Assembly: GCA_038501785.1 (NCBI GenBank)
Contig: JBAMJR010000001.1
Location: 1,966,001-2,030,000 of the forward strand
DNA from: Myoxocephalus aenaeus
Lineage: Eukaryota > Chordata > Actinopteri > Perciformes > Cottidae
DNA: 64,000 nt
Reading direction: 5' to 3'
The notes below the pieces were generated by a model. That model made no database searches. It was not told where the DNA came from and worked only from the letters and a program-made list of their open reading frames with translations. This document shows positions 1 through 13,334 of this stretch, piece after piece (within the stretch, counting starts at the first letter, position 1; the number at the start of each line of letters is the position of its first letter). Made by a program: the position numbers and the translations under genes.

Positions 1-554
1 TGTGGTGGTTGTGTTCTGATTTGAAGGCATGAATAAAACTATCCTACTCCATACTACTGTAGACTCATTAGATCAGCCAAGTCACTGTTGTATCTAATAG
101 AGAATAGTGATCGACAATTTGTGAACTCTCTGTAGCGTTTCTATGCAAAATCATAAATTTGATTGCCAAATTCACCAGGCATGTGTTTCGTAGATCAGGA
201 CGGGAAAGTGTGCGCATAACAACATGACAGAGCCCATGTTCGATAAGATTATAGTGAAGTGAGCTGTGGATATTGATGTGGTTTTGTGTAGGAGGTTGTA
301 GGGAACTGAACTAGGGGAAAGTTCTCCCACGACTTCCTGTTTTCCTTGTACTTCGCTGCCGATGTTAAGTGTTCAACCGTTTGGTCGGAGGTTAGGTTTC
401 CTGTGTGGACAAGGAGGAGATGAGCCGCTGTCCCGCCCCTCTCCGAAGAAAGGATTCCCCTGTCATAAGTACAGGGAGGTGACCTAGCCATTGTCTATTT
501 GTGGAAACCTATTTTGTCTGCTTATATCTGTGACATTGTCTCCCATCTCAACAG
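1..554. other. Upstream intron or flank of tbc1d10a
   Basis: No exon could be recognised here. The first supported tbc1d10a exon begins at 555 in mid-protein, so the N-terminal exon(s) must lie left of the window and this stretch is most likely intron. A pyrimidine-rich tract ending in AG at 553-554 serves the first visible exon. A short minus-strand open frame (249-491) has no recognisable similarity and is treated as chance. Confidence 0.5.
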
Positions 555-3500
555 TGCTGAAGAAATCCCCACTGAGGTGCTGAGGCAACGCGAGGCAAAA
601 TGGCTGGAGATGCTCAACAGCTGGGACAAGTGGATGGCCAAAAAACACAAGAAGGTGTGCTTCATGAGCTGTACATATAATCTGGACGTTCACTCCTTTC
701 GTTCTTTGTAAAGTAAATGTGTACGTTGCAGAAGTTCATCCACGGGCATGGTTCCTGTGGTGGCAGTTTTGACGATATAAAACTTAACTGGAAAAACTTT
801 GATCACTCCATTATCATGACAGTTTTTGATGATCATGTTGCAGTCAGTGGCAGGTTGTACTGTCTTCCAATGTCTGTGGTCCTTTCTCCTGGGCTTTCTT
901 TCTATTGCTTTCTGCAGGCTGTTGAGTAACGATGCATGTGTTGAATCACAGATGAAGGAGCGCTGTCAGAAGGGGGTCCCTCCATCCCTGCGTGGCCGGG
1001 CCTGGCTCTACCTCACGGGGGGCAAAGTGAGAAGGGAGCAAAACCAGGGCAAATTCCAGGTCAGTCGTATGTTTGTGATCCCTGCTGACTTCAAACACAA
1101 ATCCTTTCATGTTTTACATCATGTACATATATTCTTAATGAGTCTTTGAGTTCCAGAATTGCCTGCATTATACAATTGCTCATAAAAAGTGGATTGTGGG
1201 AAAGAAGACTCAAAACTGTATGGTATAATCTTGCAAAAGCTGACAATGATGTGTTTTTAGGAACTGGACAATCAGCCAGGAGATCCTAAATGGGTAGATA
1301 TTATCGAGAGGGACCTCCATCGACAGTTTCCCTTCCATGAAATGTTTGCAGCGAGAGGAGGTCATGGGTAAGCACTGCCATCTAAAGGCCTCTCGTGATG
1401 CCCATTGTTGTGTTAATGTGGCCGAAGATAGTTTCTTAATATAATTTACACATGTTCATATATTCAGGCAGCAAGACCTGCTCCGCGTGTTGAAGGCTTA
1501 TACTCTGCATCGCCCTGAAGAGGGTTACTGTCAGGCTCAGGCTCCCATCGCTGCTGTACTCCTGATGCATATGCCAGCAGAGGTAAACACACATTCAATA
1601 ATACATCACTGTCTAATAGTTACACATACATAATAATCATGTTTTTTTCTTCTTTTTCATTTCATATTTTACCTTAATAAAAGCCTCCTCTTGTTTCCTT
1701 TCTTTGTCATAGGATGCATTCTGGGTTCTTGTCCAGATTTGTGAGAAATACCTTCCTGGATACTACAGTGCAGGGCTGGTAAGGGTCCAGACTGACTGTC
1801 ACATTAAAAAAAAAGAGGACTTTGCTATCATAAGACGAGCTTGTGAACATCAACATGTAACAGGATTACATATTAACAGTGCTCAGCATGTCAATTATTG
1901 TCTATCTGAACCCTATAACACAATAATTACTTGCCTATAAATACTGCTAAAAGAAAGGAACCTATTGTCTGTTGTCAGCAAAAACAAAACACTCAATACA
2001 TTAGCAATGGCCAAGATTTATTGCCCACATAGATTCCGCCTGCGTTTAATATTCTTGAAAGCACCAAATGTTTAACGAGCCAAACGGAAGTTTTAAAGGT
2101 AACACAGTTACTTCCGTTTTTAGTGTCAGTACATTTAATATGTGGCTGGTGGGGGCGTTAGATTTCTCAGGTCAGCGTGTCTCCAACTTGACACTAATAT
2201 GCTAACTACTTAATAACATGAGGTGGTGACCGGGCTACAAGAGATAATCAGAAAATAAGATTAATCTTTCCCCCCCCCCCCCCCCCCCCCCCCCCTCCCC
2301 CCGCCGCCACAGGAGGCGATCCAGCTGGACGGGGAAATCCTGTACGCTCTGCTGCGGCGGGTGTCTCCGGTGGCTCACCGTCACCTGAAGAAGCACAAGA
2401 TGGAGCCCATCCTGTACATGACCGAGTGGTTCATGTGCGCCTTCTCTCGAACTCTGCCATGGGCCTCGGTGCTTCGTGTCTGGGACATGTTCCTTTGTGA
2501 GGGTGAGATAATACACTGATAAAACACTTACTGGTATATTATTTACGGCGCATGAAAGAAACATGATTTCAAAGTGGTTTCCCCTGATCTCACAAGTCAC
2601 CTTCACATGGATTAAGTGAAAATATGACTTTTATCTCAGAGACAGCAGCTTTGTTTGAATAATTAATGAAGTATTGTTTTAGAGGTAAATACACAGGCCA
2701 GTCAATTGCATATTATCCTTCTGTTTAATTTGACCTGTAAAACACCAGATCATGATTACCTTTTAGAGCAACAAGGCACATGTTGAAGACATGAAGTCTC
2801 CTCTTGTTTAAGTTTGGGATAATGACTACGACAAAATATATATGAAATAGTTCACCACACTGCAAGATTGTTGCATCCAAATTCCTGTGGCAACAGCACA
2901 GTTATCCATCTAAATGAATTAGTCTGCAGCCGTTATGTGCAGCACTCAGATGGTCCCTCTTTTAAGATATAAGTGTCGTCTGCTGCTCTAGCTGCACGTT
3001 GTCTGATGTGATGCTCTTCTCAGGAGTAAAAATCCTTTTTCGAGTGGGCCTGGTTCTCCTAAAGTCCATGTTGGGATCCCAAGAGAAACTGAAGGCCTCG
3101 CAAGGTCTCTATGAAACAATGGAGCTGCTCCGAGCTATACAGCCACAGTATACGCAAGAAGCCTTCCTGGTGCAGGAGGTACAGTAAACTCTGTGTTACC
3201 CACTTTATTGTTTTGACCCAGTCCCTACTGTAAAGGCCGTCTTTCTCGCTGACTTTGCCCTCCTGTGGTTGTGCTTACGGCTGTGTTAAAAGATTAACCC
3301 ATAATGTGCTGAAATACTTCTACCTCTAAGCCCCAGGCATCACTCGCATGTGATTCACGCTCGTTCTCCCTTCTGCGTTTCAGATTATTGAGTTAATGGT
3401 GTCTGAGAAAGACATCGAAAAGGAGCACCACGCTCAGCTTCGGCGCTGGAAGGAGACTCATGGAGATCTACACTGCAAGTCTCCTCCCAGGATCCACGGC

Positions 3501-3785
3501 GCCAAGGCCATCATGGCTGCCGAGCCGCCCAGTCACCAGGACCTGAGACAGAGGCCCACCATCATTGTGAAGTCTCCCATGGCACCCCAGACAGATGGGG
3601 AGAGAGCAGGGGACGCCAAGGGGAATGGAAAGACTAAAGCGGAACACCAGAAAATAATCACACCGCCACAGGAGACTGTTAATCCTTACTCTCCTCCCAG
3701 TGACCCCTCACCTCTCCTCAATCACATGACTGTAAAAGCGTCCAAAGAGAGTCTGAGCAGTGCAGAGCATGACACGTACCTGTAG
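555..3785 (+). CDS. tbc1d10a: TBC1 domain family member 10A (EPI64), 5'-partial, 8 exons
   Basis: This is a Rab GTPase-activating protein. The family acts on Rab27A and Rab35 and is held at microvilli through EBP50/NHERF PDZ domains. Exons are 555-654, 952-1059, 1261-1367, 1468-1582, 1713-1778, 2313-2502, 3024-3178 and 3384-3785; all join in frame. Seen: the family block REAKWLEML, CQKGVPPSLRGRAW, the arginine-finger region IERDLHRQFPFHEMF, the glutamine-finger YCQ in EEGYCQAQAP, LYMTEWFMCAF, and a basic C-terminal tail. The protein ends in DTYL, the PDZ-binding end typical of TBC1D10A; the tail block SPPRIHGAKAI also fits 10A better than 10B or 10C. The start codon is outside the window. The last intron-exon junctions are clean, and the 2313 acceptor has an unusual C-only tract. 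An intact gene is inferred; expression is untested. Confidence 0.93.
2270..2312 (+). repeat. Poly-C polypyrimidine tract at a splice acceptor
   Basis: An uninterrupted run of about 26 C is followed by a T and more C-rich sequence, then CCGCCGCCACAG. It forms the whole polypyrimidine tract of the tbc1d10a acceptor used at 2313. U-free tracts are unusual, since U2AF65 prefers uridines. Run length may be uncertain from sequencing slippage. Confidence 0.85.
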
Positions 3786-5877
3786 CAGGGTAAGTGTCAC
3801 CCGTTTACTAACATAAACCATCCTACGCTACCTTTAGTAACTCACTTTTCAATCAATTCAATGAAAGACAAACCTTCCCATGACTGAATGTGTCTGCGGT
3901 AGTCGTGACTGTGACAGGTTTTTAGGAAAATGGCTATTTTTGCAATGAAGAAAAAAAGAAATCACATTATCAAGAATGTCAAAAATGTCATTGCTCAGAT
4001 TACTAAACAGTCTCTGTAATCCTCAACACATGTTTGGGTGTCATTTCATGTATACAGGTTTTCTATTTACTGTTCTTTTCACTACAGTCGTAGACATTGA
4101 GCATTAAAGAATAAGGAACTCATAAATGACTGAACATGTGGGCATATACACTTACTAACTCACTGTTAACAGCTACTGCTGCTAATGACCTCTTTTTAAA
4201 TTGACCTCCTAGATTATTTCCTTTATTATAAATGAAGTCAGATTTTGTCTCAGTGGATGAGGTCTTTTCTAGAGCACTTTACCTTTTTATAGTCTTCCTC
4301 TTTGCCTCTATGGCAGTCACTACGTTGCCAATGCCAACGCAGAGATTTGTATTTGTCCTGCTTTGACAGACACACAGTTTATCAGTGTGTCTGTTGACTG
4401 TCTGTGTCTGTTGACTGCTATGCTGCGCTCAGCTGTTTGTCTTTGCTGGTGTTGAACACTTGAGGGCGCCCTGAGATTACCTCACAGCCACCGCCGTGAC
4501 CAGCAGTCGTCTTTGCGAGAGCAAACACCGACACAATGAAGGAAGAAGTGTAAAGGGACATTTTTGTGCCACTAAGCCAAAGATTTGTAATGCATATTTT
4601 TACAATATATTTTGTCCAAGCTGATCAATCATACTGTGATACAGTACAGGATTTGGAGAGGATCCGGTTTATATTTATGTTGTGAATGAGAAATGATAAA
4701 ATGCCATTTTGAAGAACGCTAATACAAAGCTGTGTTTGTTTTTTGTTTTTTTGTTTTTTTTTACAATCATGCCTCAAGGTTTGTGGGTCCTTAGACGTCA
4801 AGATATAGAATGTTACTATAAAAGACAAAGAAAGCATTAGACCCGGTCCAAACACACATTTTTTTTAAACCAGGAAATCCCACTGAAATGTGCTGCAAAG
4901 CCTGGTGTTGACAAAACTACAAACTAATTATGAAGTACAATTGTAATCTTTATCAGTTCTTTTCTACTGGCATTATTTAGCTAAGAATGGAAGTTAAACA
5001 CTGGGTCTCTTTGCTAATTGAAATATATGACTACTATGTTGTGTAGAAAATAAATGAAACTATCAAAAACAAAAAAATGTGAGCGACAAAAGGTAGAAGT
5101 CAAGGGAGCCATACATCTTTGGCAATTACCAAATCGTATGTATTGATATTAATTGTATCTGAGATGTTTCAGTGAAGAAATTGTTTGAAAAACTTTTGTT
5201 GAATTCAAACAATCAACATTTTGCTCCCAGTCCAGGAAATTCCTTTATTAGCAGTTTCATGTGTAACTGCACCTCGGATTATTTGCTGTTAAGGTTCATA
5301 ATGTAAAATTGTTGTCTTCATAATGTAAAATTGTTGTGGGTATATGTTGATTTTGAAGGCTGTGGAGATTTTGTTGAAGTATATGCTAGTTTTTTTTTTT
5401 CTGTCTTTTTAGGAACTACTGTTTCCTTGCCATGTCTGCTGAAGCTTTTCAGCTTGTTTTAATCTGTAGAATGAACATGTATCACATTGAACCAACATGC
5501 AGTCCAGCAGGAGCTTTCTATACTGTCATGTAGATGGTGCCACTGAGCTTCATCCGGGGATTCAAATCATTCTGTGGGATACAGGATATATACTGTAAAA
5601 TACTGTACGTTGATTTATTTTGACAAACATTCTGTTTTGGTGTCCATCAAAAATATAAATCAGGGATGTTGAGCAGCTCCTTATTCCTACTAATTGCAAC
5701 TATAAAGATTAAAGAGAACATTTATGTAAATGTGCTACGTTATCCTGCTGTTTTCATCGGTGTATATAGGACTTTATCATGGATCTGTTTGCTTATTTGA
5801 TTTTAAATAATCTTTTCATATCAAGCTGTTTTATGCCAAATTACATTTAAATCAATAAAACGTTAAACTCTTAGTTT
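3786..5877 (+). other. tbc1d10a 3' UTR and downstream sequence
   Basis: AT-rich non-coding sequence follows the stop codon. A strong AATAAA lies at 5854-5859, and another AATAAA near 5049 could serve as a proximal site, so the transcript may carry a UTR of roughly 1.3 to 2.1 kb. A 17-bp near-perfect tandem duplication occurs at 4387-4420. No open frame here shows family similarity. Confidence 0.55.
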
Positions 5878-8800
5878 ATGCAAATATGTCATGTTTTTCC
5901 ATTTTATTGAGACATCAAATTCCACTTCTTTTGCCTTCATTTAATATGAAACAAAGAGAATGAGACACAGATTGGTCTGAACAAGCAGGATTTCAATACA
6001 CCCTGTGTTATCATTCAGCGCCCTCACACCCGCCCGCCCTCACCCACGCAGCAGCACACTTCCTTGGACACCTGTTTCTCCGGCTCTTTCAGCTCTTTGA
6101 GGAATTTGCATCTCAAATAGGGCTGATTCCCACAGTACCATCCAGAGCGCCTCGCCCAGTCATTTGCCTTTGGTCTCTGAATGGAGTCTTCTGCATGCAT
6201 ATAGGCCTTCTTCTTCTTCTTCTTCTTCTTCTTCTTCCTCGACAAGGTTCGGCCACAGTCCAAGAACATGACAGCTAAGAGCTCTCTCCTCTACATGTCA
6301 ATTTAGCAAACCAGTAAAACCGCCACACTGTTTCAATTACTTTAAGGACGAGGCCTGTCCTTTTGGATGTAAATCCATTGCTACTGTCAGTGGAATTATT
6401 TTTGGTCTTCTTATTACGTCTCCATACTTCTACCCATTTTAAGTAGAGATAATACACTTTATGGCAAAGATCACAACCAATAATCAGATGAGATGTTTGT
6501 GATTTTTCATCGTCACATTCCCGCCTTCACAGTGGCCGTTTCTATTTCTGTGAAGGACTTTGTGTGACACTTGTCTGAGGATGCATGTCATCATCTCTTT
6601 TGTGCCTTTCGCTGTCTGTCAACAATGTCAGCTTCTCACCCCAACTCCACCCTTCACCTCGATCCAACCCCACCCCACCGGACCCCACCTGTCTGTCTCC
6701 CTCTGTGCCGGTGCTCACTGGCGTTCAGGAGAGCGGAGCCGAGACCAGAGCGGGTGTAATGGGAGACTGGCTAGTCTGCAGAGGAGGTGGAGACGTGACC
6801 CAGACGTTCCCCTTTAACCGCTCTCTCAGAAAAGAGCAGAGGAGTGTTTATGTAGTACAATAGCGTGTTGCCGGGGCAGGGTTGTATACAAGAACAGCAC
6901 TCTCTCACAAGAGAGTGCACCATGAGGGGATTTCTCCCAGTCGGTGTGTCGGCCGAGGCCACGCTCAGACTGAAAATAGGCCTGTGTTAAAATAAAACAC
7001 AAGGAACCATGTTGGTGTGGAAGTGTTGCTACTAGTACTGGTGAAAAGATGAAATATGATCTAGGCAGTCCAGTTTGAGTGATACACTCCGTCTGTGAGC
7101 TTTAAGACTCATCAGACGCAGAAACCCGACACAGCAGTTTATAGTACTCTGAGACGGGGTTTTAAAACTAGAAAGAAACAATAATTTTATCTTCCATCTC
7201 GACGATTGCAAGGTTCGCATTGCAAAGTAATCTACCAGGTAAATTAGTTGTGGAATGACATTGCATTATATTGCAGGAAAAATTGACCAAGCTTCTGGGT
7301 GACACAATGGGGGTTTTCTCACCTCATTGCGTCTCTCTCCCCCTCTCTTCCTGTCATCTCTCCACTATGACTAGCTAAAGACATGGTATATCCCCAAAAT
7401 ATAAAAACCGTTTAACCGCTTTCTGAGAAAGTGTAACTGTTGGACAACATTCCTGGCTGAGGACAAAAGAAGACAGAGTACCGGGAGACGGAACAAGTTG
7501 TGGACTTATACTTCCCATGTTCACATGGCTGCTAGGGTCTTCATGGCGCACAATCTCTGCTCTCGTGTTTTAGTTTCTCATATTTCGTTTGTACAACCGT
7601 ATCCAAAGTGCATGCACTGAATGTGTGTAAGCAGATACCCCATTCATGAGATGGCTGTTTATACACTGTAGCTGTTTATGGGGCGGGGGCGGGTGAGTAT
7701 AGTGAGGTGGAAGATCTCATGAGAGCATATGTGTGAAGCGTCTGGGAGATTAAAGTCTGGCTTCATGAGCTGTAAAGCTCCTATAAAGCTTTTGGGTAAC
7801 AACGACTGAGGGTCTGCACCTTTATCCCCGGGCTGCCATCCCCCAGCGTGCCCTCTGCCCAAAGAAGGATTAAAAGGGGTAGAGGTCAGGGGCACAAAAC
7901 AAAAAACACTACTGTGACCATTATAATGGTCTGAATGGTTCAATTGGACTGCAGCCGCCATGCCTTTTCTGCAGATTTTGATTATATGCATGATGTGATT
8001 TTCGTCTAATACAATATAATGCAATAAATGTGTGTGTCTATAGGTGAAATAGTGTAAAATCCTGTTGTCTGTACCCTGTATATGTGAGTGAACAGAGGAC
8101 TGAGACCTCACTGTTGCTCCTATTTGGGACTTTTCTATGCTTTTGGTAAGGCTTTGATGAAAAGTTTCAAGTAGCGGACCTGCACGTGTGTGACAGGAAG
8201 CAGAATCTGAGTGGAAGGTGTCGGAGGTCAGACATGCTCGTTCAAAGGACAGTAGGCAGGACGTGTGTGTCCTTTTTATGGCTCTCCTCGGGATAACAGT
8301 AGCTGGATCTCTAATGATCTCAGATCCATCAGGGTTTTTGACACTGGGTTATGATTCGTAATGAAACGCCGGGGATCCCCCTCATCTCCTTTACATTACG
8401 GTCCAAGCTGAATAATGAATCGCCATAATTAGTTAATTATAGCTACTGCTTAGCAACTTCAGATCCACGTCCAAGTTATTGATTCTGTGAAAGTGTAATT
8501 TTCTGTTTAAAAAGTAGCTAAATTGAATGCGGGCCTGAAGGCCATTAATTCTGCTCGCACTGAAATGTAGTTATTTCTTAAAATATGTGTACATACTCTA
8601 TAACTGGAGCTATACAATGCAATAGATGGAGTTATGTCCGGTGCTCGGTGGCTTAAAAGTTATGTGAACTTTTGTCTCTTGTAGTTTTAAGTCTGTGCAA
8701 AAGTAAAATGTTTCTTTATTTTCACAACAAGGCCTTTCTTTCATTTAAAGACATGAACAAAGTCTTACTTTTAGTTGTATTCTCTAACGTGGATTACTCC

Positions 8801-9800
8801 AAGTCTGTATTTGGGTTGTGGGCAGCTAGTTTTTCCTGTTTGCGTCTGATCCAGAATACTACAGATAATCTTCTGGCTTGTTTCCACTTGATTTCAGTAT
8901 GTTTGAAGTTGCGAGGCTCCTGGTTACACATTATACAATCACCAGACCTATCAGGTTTTCTGTTTTAGGGACCTTGTTGTGACCTCTGAACTGCTGAACC
9001 GCCTTTTTATCGCCTGTCCAACTACAACCACTATTCACTCTTTCAACTTTCTGCAAATGGCTTGCTCTTATTTTGGAGGATTCTTGATATGTCTTTGTGT
9101 TTCAATTCACATGTTTGTATACGTTTATTTGCAGAATCAAATATGACATTGCGCACATCTCCAAATCTTAAATCGAATATTGTGTGCATGATAGTAGCAA
9201 GGATGAATGGAGACAAAAACCTAGCTCTCACAAATAAAGGTTATATATATTATTCATCAGCACATTTAAAATACTGAGCAGGGCCTCAAAACTTTTCAAA
9301 AATCCCCATAACAGCTATTTATGTGTGGTTAAACCATTTGGGATTTAACATATGATTCCAGTAGTTGAGGATATTTACTCAGTGTATGTTTAACACAATT
9401 AAATTGTAAATCAGACACCCAACAAATATCTTCACAGAATAAAGAAAATGTTTTTAAAACCTCATTTGTTGGTAATAAAAGAAGAAGAAATGTCCTGTGA
9501 CTTATTATGAATGGCGCTGCTGTCTTCAAGGTTTTTTGTGGCCTTGCAACAGTGATCTGAAATTGTTTGTGCTGCATGTTTATCTCTTCGCCGGGGATGT
9601 TTGTTAGCTTGGTGATTCTGTGTTGGTGTGTTTGACCTAATCTGTATTGATTTGAAGTCACTTCCTGCCATTGTTGTGTCACATCCCCGCTGTCTCCTCT
9701 CTTCCTGTCCATCAAGTCCCCTCTTTCCCTGCCAAGGAAGCCGGTGGCTGAGAGAGGATACACAGGAGGGGTAGGGGCATTGCTGTGAGTGTGTGCGAGC
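5878..9800. other. Intergenic stretch without recognisable genes
   Basis: No gene was recognised. A short TTC/GAA run lies at 6208-6237 inside a minus-strand open frame with a poly-lysine run, which I treat as chance. Around 7920-8040 and 8400-8550 the sequence is homeodomain-site rich (TAATTAGTTAATTA type) and could include conserved enhancers, but that cannot be judged from one sequence. Confidence 0.5.
6208..6237. repeat. (TTC)n microsatellite
   Basis: About ten TTC units in tandem, GAA on the minus strand. It creates the poly-lysine run of a minus-strand open frame of about 80 codons that shows no recognisable domain. Confidence 0.9.
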
Positions 9801-9802
9801 GT

Positions 9803-9943
<141 letters not shown>

Positions 9944-11239
9944 AGTGAGCTCTGCCCTGATAAACCTGGGCCAGACCTGTCTGGGTCCGACTGATATTGA
10001 TGGTGAGCAGGAGACGCATAAGCAGCCTGGCATAACAGGGAGAGAAACAGACAGATAATAAAACCCCAAAAGGTTTTGGGGGTTTCTGTGCATTATGAAA
10101 TATATTAAGCTTAGAATCAAACCGTGATCTGGTGCATGCCTGCAGGAGAGCTCCACAGATGCTGAGCATCAAGGTTTCCAGCAAAAATAAATAGTTAAGG
10201 ATCATGTGGGTTATTTCAACTTGGATCACAGGCTGAAACAAAAATAGCCAGAACCTTATTTTTGCATTCATTGTGTGTGTTTTTGTGTGTGTGTTCTTGA
10301 GCGAGAGAGGGAGAGAGAGAGATTTAAGAGACGTGTGACTTAACGCACATCAGCAAGTGACCTCATAACCTGTTATAATTGAGACTAATGACAAAAGCAT
10401 ATGGGCGTCAAGACCTTTGGTTTGAGGTTACAATAGCTTATTGTATTGCGTCCAGCGGAGTCATGGGTGTTACATAGTGTGTCAGAACTTGTTGGATTGT
10501 GGAGTGCGTTGTATGCATGTGTGTACGTGTGTGTACTTCTCTCAGGCTCGAAACTAAACTGGAGGCTTGTATTTCAAAACTTCTGTGATGTTCGGACAGC
10601 CATAAAAATCTATAAAACAGTTCACGTTACATGTGAAGGATAAAAGACTTTATAAATCCTGCAGTGCATTCTAGAATAGTTCACACAGTTTCTAGACTGC
10701 CTCCTGTACTCCGACCATCACTGTTTCACAGGATTTTTGCGGGACGTTCCTCACAGGAAGTGGGAAATGTGGGTTTTCCCGCAGTGTTCTGGTGTTTAAA
10801 CAGCAGGGAGGCTCGAGATAAATGGTCCATCCTATTTATTTTAAAAAAATGTTGGTGCTCTGAATTGCGAATCTGGTGGACAATAAAGACAAAGAGTATG
10901 TGGCATACAGTATATAACATGGACAAAAGTCAAACATTGCACCCAAAATTTGTGGAAACTATAAAAGTTCTGTGCATTGGATTTGTAATTTGCTGTTTTT
11001 TGTCCCATTCATACATAGGGGAGAGGGATTAACACAATATTATGTAAACCTTTATGATGTAATATAATGCAAACAACCACTAAGTATGGCCTTAAAATGA
11101 CCATGACATAAATGAGCATACATTGTAAATGTTGGGTTTTCTTAGCTAAATCCTTACTTGGTCTATGACCAGTAGTTTGTGGTGACTAACGTTAGCAAAC
11201 TTTAGCTAAATGCATATATTTATTTTAGGAAAAAACTCT

Positions 11240-11350
11240 ACAACCATGCGAGCAGCATTGTGAGGCTGTACTTTAAGCTGTTCACATCAACATGCTTACA
11301 GTGACAATGCTAGCATGTTGATGCTTAGCAGGCATATTGTTGTCTATGTT
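11240..11350. repeat. Teleost interspersed repeat fragment
   Basis: A stretch with alternating GCTAGCATG, CATGCTTACAG and GATGCTTAGCAGG motifs after GTGAGGCTGTACTTTAAGC resembles a family I recall as widespread in percomorph genomes (GCTAACATGCTGATGTTTAGCAGG type). The class of element is not known to me, and the borders are approximate. Confidence 0.5.
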
Positions 11351-13311
11351 AAGCAGGCTCACACTGACTAACCGAGAGGACCTCGTCTCGTGCTGGAAAT
11401 AAGAGCACGCTTATAACTCCAAAGTCTAGTGCATTAAAACAACAAGAACCTACGAAACATGACCGGTTTATAATTACACAGACCTCTCATTGGTCTCTTC
11501 TCATCTCTAGTTTAAGTCGAGCATGTCGTATGTAATCTTCATTTACCTCGGTAGACTCATCACCCAACTAAAAAAACACTTTATTGGTCCTTATCCTGTG
11601 TCAGACAGGAAGTGGAAACACCGATACAAGTCTTTGTCCATGTTAACAACCACAGTTGTCGCGATGTCTTGCAGCAGCAGTGTTACCTCACTGCTTCTCT
11701 AAATGATGAATGAACCTCTCGCTTATGTTCCCTCTGATTGAAACTCCTCAGCTGTCCTGCGTGAGAGACGAGGACTCGCCCCGCCTTTCTTTACTGTATT
11801 TGTTATATTTTGGAATTTGAGCTATTTATACCTTTTCATGGAAACAGTTTGGGACTTCCCTCTCCTGTCCTCACATTTACAGTATATTAGATAAACAGTA
11901 CTGTACTGGCACAAGAAGACAACAACATCTTGAACGCAGGAAGATTTATATCAACAGAGTCCTCCGGCTGCCTACCAACAAACAGAAAACAGAAATTGGA
12001 CATCCATGCATGTGTTAGCTGCTGATTCAGAATGGCTGCTGCTGCCCTGGATGAGGGACTGCAGTGCAGTGGGGTCAGCAGGGCCGTAAGGTCATGAAAA
12101 CATCTCGTGTGCGTGCTGAGTGAGATCAAGGAAGTGCACGTTATCTTATAGATACAAACTCAGCCAGAAGACTGCACGGCTGCTTCCTGACGTTTCAAAC
12201 GAGTAAGACCTGGACGCTTTTTCCACAACATATTGGTTGTCATGACCCTCAAGAGCACAAGCAAACAATAATAGAATAGAATTTATGATTGAGGAAAAGA
12301 AGACGCAGTAGATATCTTAATCTATTTGCGGCGCTTATTACGTTATCATGCATACATTTAGTTTTGAGACGATTTAGTTGGTTGTGTTTCTGGAGTCAGG
12401 ACGGGCCGGTTTAGACTGAGAATCTATTCTATCCAATTCCAATACCCAGAAATCAAATAAATTTACATGGGACAATTATGCTGCACCGTTCGTTGAGTAC
12501 CCGTGAGCACAGACAACCTGTTCATTTGAATGATGCCAGTCCGTCGTCGCATCTCCAGCAAGTCATCCAGGAAAACCGTTGCACCACGCTCAACTTTTGC
12601 CATAACACGACATGACATCATCCGCACATTCCTGTCTCAGCAGTATACCTGAAGCAGCAACACGCCCCTCGTGCTGTTTTCCCGATACGCAATAAAACGT
12701 GTATTGTGTTGTATTCTGTTCTGTCATGCCCAATCCTACCCGATCCTATTCCATGCACCAACTTCAGGGGACCCACAAACATTGTATCTCCTACGGTCTG
12801 ACATGCCATGAGCAAGTTGCTGGTATATCAGTTGCAGATGCTTCAAAGACAATTTAGGTCTGTTTCATACATGCAAAAGGCTGTAAAACTCTAGCTGAAG
12901 CCGCATTAGTCTTTACTGGAATAGTAAGAAAAGGCATGAACCTGTCGAGTTCTGGTAGCCTTTGTGTCTTCACAAGCTTGTGTCAATAACCTCACCGTCT
13001 TTGCCGAAAAAAAGAAAAAAAAGTAAAGGGAGAAGTTGAACAGACGGCCAAATGTTGAAGCTTTCTCACCGTGCCGCTGGAAGTGTTGCCTTTGACAGCG
13101 TTGAGATAATTAAAAGCGATCAGACTGTTGTGATGTGATTGGTCATGTAAATTGTGCTGGCTCAGGAGTTTGGGTCTGTCTGGCGTCAGGGCTGTGGAGC
13201 TGCTATCAGGTCAGACGTGTGATATCATGAATTTTCAGACGAGCTCGAGTCTGACTCAGAGTTGGTGAGATTGCAAACAAAGTCTTAAGGAACCAGCTGT
13301 CTCGGTGAGGC

Positions 13312-13334
13312 GGGGGGGGGGGGGGGGGGGGGGG
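13312..13334. repeat. Poly-G run (23 G)
   Basis: An uninterrupted G run in intergenic DNA. It can form intramolecular G-quadruplexes, and its exact length may be affected by sequencing error. Confidence 0.9.

Noticed and set aside
6024..6269. Minus-strand 81-codon frame with a poly-lysine run and cysteines
   Set aside because: The lysine run is a TTC microsatellite, no domain is recognisable, and no supporting splice sites or upstream exon on the minus strand were found.
7659..8111. Minus-strand 150-codon frame
   Set aside because: No family similarity, a mixed composition without domain pattern, and no splice context. Length is compatible with chance in a 64 kb window.
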